Assembly (NCBI RefSeq): GCF_000426185.1
Contig: NZ_AUEW01000004.1
Location: 1 to 64,000 of the forward strand
Direction of reading: 5' to 3'
Length of the DNA: 64,000 nt
Origin: Cellulomonas sp. URHD0024
GTDB taxonomy: Bacteria > Actinomycetota > Actinomycetes > Actinomycetales > Cellulomonadaceae
Made by a program: the position numbers and the translations under genes. The notes beneath the pieces are model-generated. The model was given only the letters and a program-made list of their open reading frames with translations. It made no database searches and was not told the DNA's origin. Positions 58,656 through 64,000 of this stretch are shown here, piece after piece (within the stretch, counting starts at the first letter, position 1; each line of letters opens with the position of its first letter).

Positions 58656-60515
58656 ATGGTCCAGGGTCCACACCCGGCACCGCCGCGCACGCCCGCGCAC
58701 GCCCCGACCGCGAACGTGACGAGCCCCCGCGTACCTGCCGTTGCCGGCACGAGCGCGATCGGTCCCGAGCAGGTCACCGGTGCCAAGTCGATCGTCCGCT
58801 CGCTCGAGGAGGCGGGTGTCGAGGTCGTGTTCGGCATCCCCGGCGGCGCGATCCTGCCCCTCTACGACCCGCTGATGGACTCCACGCGCGTCCGCCACAT
58901 CCTGGTGCGCCACGAGCAGGGCGGCGGCCACGCGGCTGCGGGCTATGCGGCGGCGACCGGTCGGGTCGGCGTCTGCATGGCGACCTCGGGCCCGGGGGCG
59001 ACCAACCTCGTGACCCCCATCGCCGATGCCCACATGGACTCCGTGCCGCTGGTCGCGATCACCGGGCAGGTCGTCTCGTCGCTGATCGGGACGGACGGCT
59101 TCCAGGAGGCGGACATCGTCGGGATCACGCTGCCGGTGACCAAGCACAACTACCTCGTCACCGACCCCGACGACATTCCCCGGGTCATCGCCGAGGCGTT
59201 CCACATCGCCTCGACCGGCCGCCCCGGCCCGGTGCTCGTCGACATCTCGAAGTCCGCCATGCAGGCGAACACCACGTTCTCCTGGCCGCAGGACCTGAAC
59301 CTGCCCGGCTACCACCCGGTGACCAAGCCGCACGCCAAGCAGATCCGCGAGGCGGCGCGGCTCATCGCGACGTCGCGCAGGCCGGTCTTCTACGTGGGTG
59401 GCGGCGTGATCCGCGCACGTGCGGCAGCCGAGCTCACCACGTTGGCCGAGGCGGCCGGCGCGCCCGTCGTGACCACGCTCATGGCGCGTGGCGCGCTGCC
59501 CGACAGCCACCCGCAGCACCTGGGCATGCCCGGCATGCACGGCACGGTCGCCGCGGTCGCCGCGCTGCAGAAGGCCGACCTGATCGTGGCGCTCGGCGCG
59601 CGGTTCGACGACCGCGTCACCGGACAGCTGTCGAGCTTCGCGCCGAACGCGACGATCGTGCACGCGGACATCGACCCTGCCGAGATCGGCAAGAACCGGG
59701 TCGCCGACGTGCCGATCGTCGGGGATCTCAAGGAGGTCATGGCCGACCTGCTGCCGGAGCTCGCCCGCGAGCACGTCCAGCACGGCAAGCCGGACCTCGA
59801 GGGCTGGTGGCGCCAGCTGGACGAGTGGCGCGCGACGTTCCCCCTCGGCTACGACGAGCCGGCCGACGGTCACCTCTCGCCGCAGCACGTGATCTCGCGC
59901 ATCGGCGAGCTGTCCGGACCGGAGTCGATCTTCGCGGCGGGCGTCGGCCAGCACCAGATGTGGGCGGCACAGTTCATCAAGTACCAGCGGCCCAACTCCT
60001 GGCTGAACTCCGGTGGCCTGGGCACCATGGGCTACGCGGTTCCGGCCGCCATGGGCGCCAAGGTGGGCGACCCGTCGCGCACCGTGTGGGCGATCGACGG
60101 TGACGGCTGCTTCCAGATGACCAACCAGGAGCTGGCCACCTGCACGATCAACGACATCCCGATCAAGGTCGCGATCATCAACAACTCCTCGCTCGGCATG
60201 GTCCGCCAGTGGCAGACCCTGTTCTACGAGTCCCGCTACTCGAACACCGACCTGAACACCGGGCACGGCACCGTGCGGATCCCGGACTTCGTGAAGCTGG
60301 CCGACGCCTACGGGTGCGCCGGCCTGCGCTGCGAGTCCGCAGCCGACGTCGACGCGACGATCAAGCGCGCGCTCGAGATCAACGACCAGCCCGTGGTGGT
60401 CGACTTCACCGTGTCGCGCGACGCGATGGTGTGGCCGATGGTCGCCGCGGGTGTCAGCAACGACCAGATCCAGTACGCGCGTGGGATCAGCCCCGCGTGG
60501 GACCGAGAGGACTGA
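58656..60515 (+). CDS. ilvB: acetolactate synthase large subunit
   Basis: TPP- and FAD-dependent first common step of branched-chain amino acid synthesis, making acetolactate or acetohydroxybutyrate. It has 619 aa. [20 protein letters not shown] starts the conserved part, with the TPP glutamate region [16 protein letters not shown], the FAD domain in the middle and the TPP/Mg motif [12 protein letters not shown] to [12 protein letters not shown]. About 40 extra N-terminal residues are Pro/Ala-rich. The ATG has AGGGAG upstream. First structural gene of ilvBNC, 3 nt before ilvN. Confidence 0.96.
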   Translation: MVQGPHPAPPRTPAHAPTANVTSPRVPAVAGTSAIGPEQVTGAKSIVRSLEEAGVEVVFGIPGGAILPLYDPLMDSTRVRHILVRHEQGGGHAAAGYAAATGRVGVCMATSGPGATNLVTPIADAHMDSVPLVAITGQVVSSLIGTDGFQEADIVGITLPVTKHNYLVTDPDDIPRVIAEAFHIASTGRPGPVLVDISKSAMQANTTFSWPQDLNLPGYHPVTKPHAKQIREAARLIATSRRPVFYVGGGVIRARAAAELTTLAEAAGAPVVTTLMARGALPDSHPQHLGMPGMHGTVAAVAALQKADLIVALGARFDDRVTGQLSSFAPNATIVHADIDPAEIGKNRVADVPIVGDLKEVMADLLPELAREHVQHGKPDLEGWWRQLDEWRATFPLGYDEPADGHLSPQHVISRIGELSGPESIFAAGVGQHQMWAAQFIKYQRPNSWLNSGGLGTMGYAVPAAMGAKVGDPSRTVWAIDGDGCFQMTNQELATCTINDIPIKVAIINNSSLGMVRQWQTLFYESRYSNTDLNTGHGTVRIPDFVKLADAYGCAGLRCESAADVDATIKRALEINDQPVVVDFTVSRDAMVWPMVAAGVSNDQIQYARGISPAWDRED

Positions 60516-60518
60516 GCC

Positions 60519-62322
<1,804 letters not shown>

Positions 62323-62337
62323 TCCTCCTCTCGACGA

Positions 62338-62374
62338 CGAACGGCACCGCAGGCTCCGGCCGCGGTGCCGTTCG
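62338..62374 (+). terminator. terminator of ilvBNC
   Basis: A 13-bp perfect stem (62338-62350 with 62362-62374) around an 11-nt loop, after the repeat region. Confidence 0.75.
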
Positions 62375-62545
62375 CGTTCCCGGGCCGCGGCGCCCGAACG
62401 CCGCGACGGCGCCCGGTGCAGCGCGTGCCGCCGGGAGGGACGGCGCCGTCGGCGGCGAAGTGCGTGGAGGCGCGGGGGTGTGGCGGCCCGTTAGGGTCTG
62501 CTTGGGCGTGCGCACAGAGGGCGTACCGACGACGGAGGGACGACG

Positions 62546-63094
62546 ATGACCGACGAGCAGGCACCGACGCAGGCAGCGGCCGGAGAGGTCGAGGATCTGC
62601 GGATCGCGGCGTTCTGGCAGGCGGCCCGCGGCCACGTCGGACTCGGCAAGATGGACGCGGTCATGGGCGGTACCCCGGACGACGTCGTGCCGCCGCCCTC
62701 GTGGTCGTACGGCCCGGGCCCCGAGGCCGACGAGCTGCTGGGTCGCGTGCTCTCCGGCGCCAAGACCGGTACGGCGACCCTGCTCGCGCAGCTGGAGGGC
62801 GCCGGTCTCGAGGCGCCACGCGTGGGGGACCTGTCGATCGTCACGGACGGCGCGGGCGAGCCGAAGGCGGTGCTGCGGACCTCGGACGTCGAGGTGGTCC
62901 CGTTCGACCAGGTCACCGCAGAGCACGCGTCCGCCGAGGGCGGGTCCGACGCGTCGTTGGAGTCCTGGGTCGCCGAGCACGAGGTGTCGTTCGGCGAGGT
63001 GCTCGGCGACGGGTTCTCGCCGGCGACCGAGGTGGTGCTGGAGCGGTTCGAGATCATCTACCCGACGAGCGGCCCGACGCCCGCCGTCGACTGA
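62546..63094 (+). CDS. ASCH-domain protein
   Basis: 182 aa. The ASCH (YqfB-like, RNA-binding-like) fold is recognised from DELLGRVLSGAKTGTATLLAQLE, VGDLSIVTDGAGEPKAVLRTSDVEVVPFDQV and the acidic SLESWVAEHEVSFGEVL. Some ASCH proteins hydrolyse modified nucleosides or bind RNA; the role here is unknown. The ATG has GGAGGGA upstream. Single gene between ilvC and leuB. Confidence 0.84.
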   Translation: MTDEQAPTQAAAGEVEDLRIAAFWQAARGHVGLGKMDAVMGGTPDDVVPPPSWSYGPGPEADELLGRVLSGAKTGTATLLAQLEGAGLEAPRVGDLSIVTDGAGEPKAVLRTSDVEVVPFDQVTAEHASAEGGSDASLESWVAEHEVSFGEVLGDGFSPATEVVLERFEIIYPTSGPTPAVD

Positions 63095-63159
63095 CGGCCG
63101 TGCGGGGCGCTGCCGGAGCCACCATCTGAGACGCTCGTCCCGAGCCGTGGGACGGGGTT

Positions 63160-63165
63160 TACGCT
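63160..63165 (+). promoter_or_regulatory. -10 element, leaderless promoter of leuB
   Basis: TACGCT 6 nt before the ATG at 63172. Confidence 0.45.
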
Positions 63166-63171
63166 CGACCC

Positions 63172-64000
63172 ATGGTCGAGACCTCTGCTGCCCAGCACAT
63201 CAACCTCGCCGTCGTCGCAGGCGACGGCATCGGCACGGAGGTCGTCGAGCAGGGCCTTCTGGCACTGAACACCGTGCTGGACGCCGCTGGCGGTAGCCGC
63301 GTCACGGTGTCGACGACGGACTTCGACCTCGGTGCGCGCCGCTGGCACGCGACGGGCGAGACGTTGACAGATGCGGACCTCGAGGCGATCCGCACGCACG
63401 ACGCGATCCTGCTGGGCGCCATCGGTGACCCGAGCGTCCCGTCCGGCGTGCTGGAGCGCGGGCTGCTGCTCAAGCTGCGCTTCGCCCTGGACCACTACGT
63501 CAACCTGCGCCCGAGCCGTCTGTACCCGGGCGTGACGTCGCCGCTCGGCAACCCGGGCGAGATCGACTTCGTGGTGGTCCGCGAGGGCACCGAGGGTCCG
63601 TACGTCGGCAACGGCGGCGCCATCCGCGTCGGCACCCCGCACGAAGTCGCCAACGAGGTCAGCGTGAACACGGCGTTCGGCGTGGAGCGCGTGGTGCGTG
63701 ACGCGTTCGCCCGCGCCGCTGCCCGCCCGCGCAAGAAGCTGACGCTGGTGCACAAGCACAACGTGCTGGTCCACGCCGGCCACCTGTGGCGTCGGACGGT
63801 CGAGGCCGTGAACGCCGAGTTCCCCGACGTGACCGTCGACTACCTGCACGTCGACGCGGCGACGATCTTCCTCGTCACCAACCCGTCCCGGTTCGACGTG
63901 ATCGTCACCGACAACCTGTTCGGCGACATCCTCACGGACCTCGCGGCGGCGATCACGGGTGGCATCGGCCTGGCGGCCTCGGCGAACATCAACCCGGACC
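63172..64000 (+). CDS. leuB: 3-isopropylmalate dehydrogenase, 3' end outside the window
   Basis: NAD-dependent oxidative decarboxylation in leucine synthesis. The first 276 of about 350 residues are present. [19 protein letters not shown] opens the protein; [25 protein letters not shown] and [24 protein letters not shown] are the substrate and metal sites of the isocitrate/isopropylmalate dehydrogenase family. Context with ilvBNC favours LeuB over isocitrate or tartrate dehydrogenase. Confidence 0.93.
   Translation, partial: MVETSAAQHINLAVVAGDGIGTEVVEQGLLALNTVLDAAGGSRVTVSTTDFDLGARRWHATGETLTDADLEAIRTHDAILLGAIGDPSVPSGVLERGLLLKLRFALDHYVNLRPSRLYPGVTSPLGNPGEIDFVVVREGTEGPYVGNGGAIRVGTPHEVANEVSVNTAFGVERVVRDAFARAAARPRKKLTLVHKHNVLVHAGHLWRRTVEAVNAEFPDVTVDYLHVDAATIFLVTNPSRFDVIVTDNLFGDILTDLAAAITGGIGLAASANINPD

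Overview
The window comes from a very high-GC actinobacterium. The 23S rRNA carries the insertion typical of high-GC Gram-positives, GTG starts and 1-4 base gene overlaps are common, there is a GlgE alpha-glucan pathway, and a LacI-type AGCGCT operator precedes a secreted family-16 glycosidase. Together these point to Micrococcales, most likely Cellulomonas or a close relative. This is recognition from sequence; no database was searched.

Layout. 1-3436: end of an rRNA operon (ITS, 23S, 5S, terminator). 3548-15442, all on the minus strand: alpha-glucan metabolism. glgE, treS and maltokinase overlap as one operon, glgB follows downstream and glgX lies upstream, separated by a KstD-like flavoprotein. 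A small P-loop kinase at the downstream end is frameshifted. 15573-25006, plus strand: electron-transfer flavoprotein beta/alpha, a small membrane protein, then cysteine desulfurase-mnmA-MetE-like protein-membrane protein and ligA, an order also known around iscS, mnmA and ligA in mycobacteria. 25084-34261: tandem acetyltransferase, then a sugar catabolism locus in which a ROK repressor and ThuA-like protein diverge from an RbsA/RbsC/RbsB-type ABC importer, a Gfo/Idh oxidoreductase and a xylose-isomerase-like protein. 34379-44944: family-16 glycosidase, gatCAB, photolyase, POT peptide transporter and single genes.

44960-49700 is the most unusual part. A tightly packed operon encodes a MauE-like membrane protein, a thioredoxin-like CxxC protein, an ABC exporter without a C39 domain, a SARP/BTAD regulator and a minimal S26 signal peptidase. 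It converges across a strong bidirectional terminator on a 55-codon gene that is too short for routine gene calling. That gene has a strong ribosome binding site. Its product has an amphipathic leader ending in Ala-Asp-Ala and a 32-residue, four-cysteine, tyrosine-rich C-terminus. Upstream lie three heptamers phased at exactly 11 bp, the usual layout of SARP operators. I infer a ribosomal, disulfide-bonded, exported peptide system.

49839-64000: ilvD, a lipoprotein, a divergently arranged regulator/membrane protein and ABC transporter pair, a GH13 alpha-glucosidase, small single genes, then ilvB-ilvN-ilvC and the start of leuB. The ilv operon begins with a leaderless 13-residue leader peptide (MQTTLVVLPERAG) and a Rho-independent attenuator. 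A 93-bp tandem duplication covers the end of ilvC.

Across the window twelve genes have a TANNNT hexamer exactly 6-7 nt before the start codon, indicating widespread leaderless transcription. This was used to fix several starts. I saw no tRNA genes, insertion sequences, phage genes, CRISPR arrays or replication origin.
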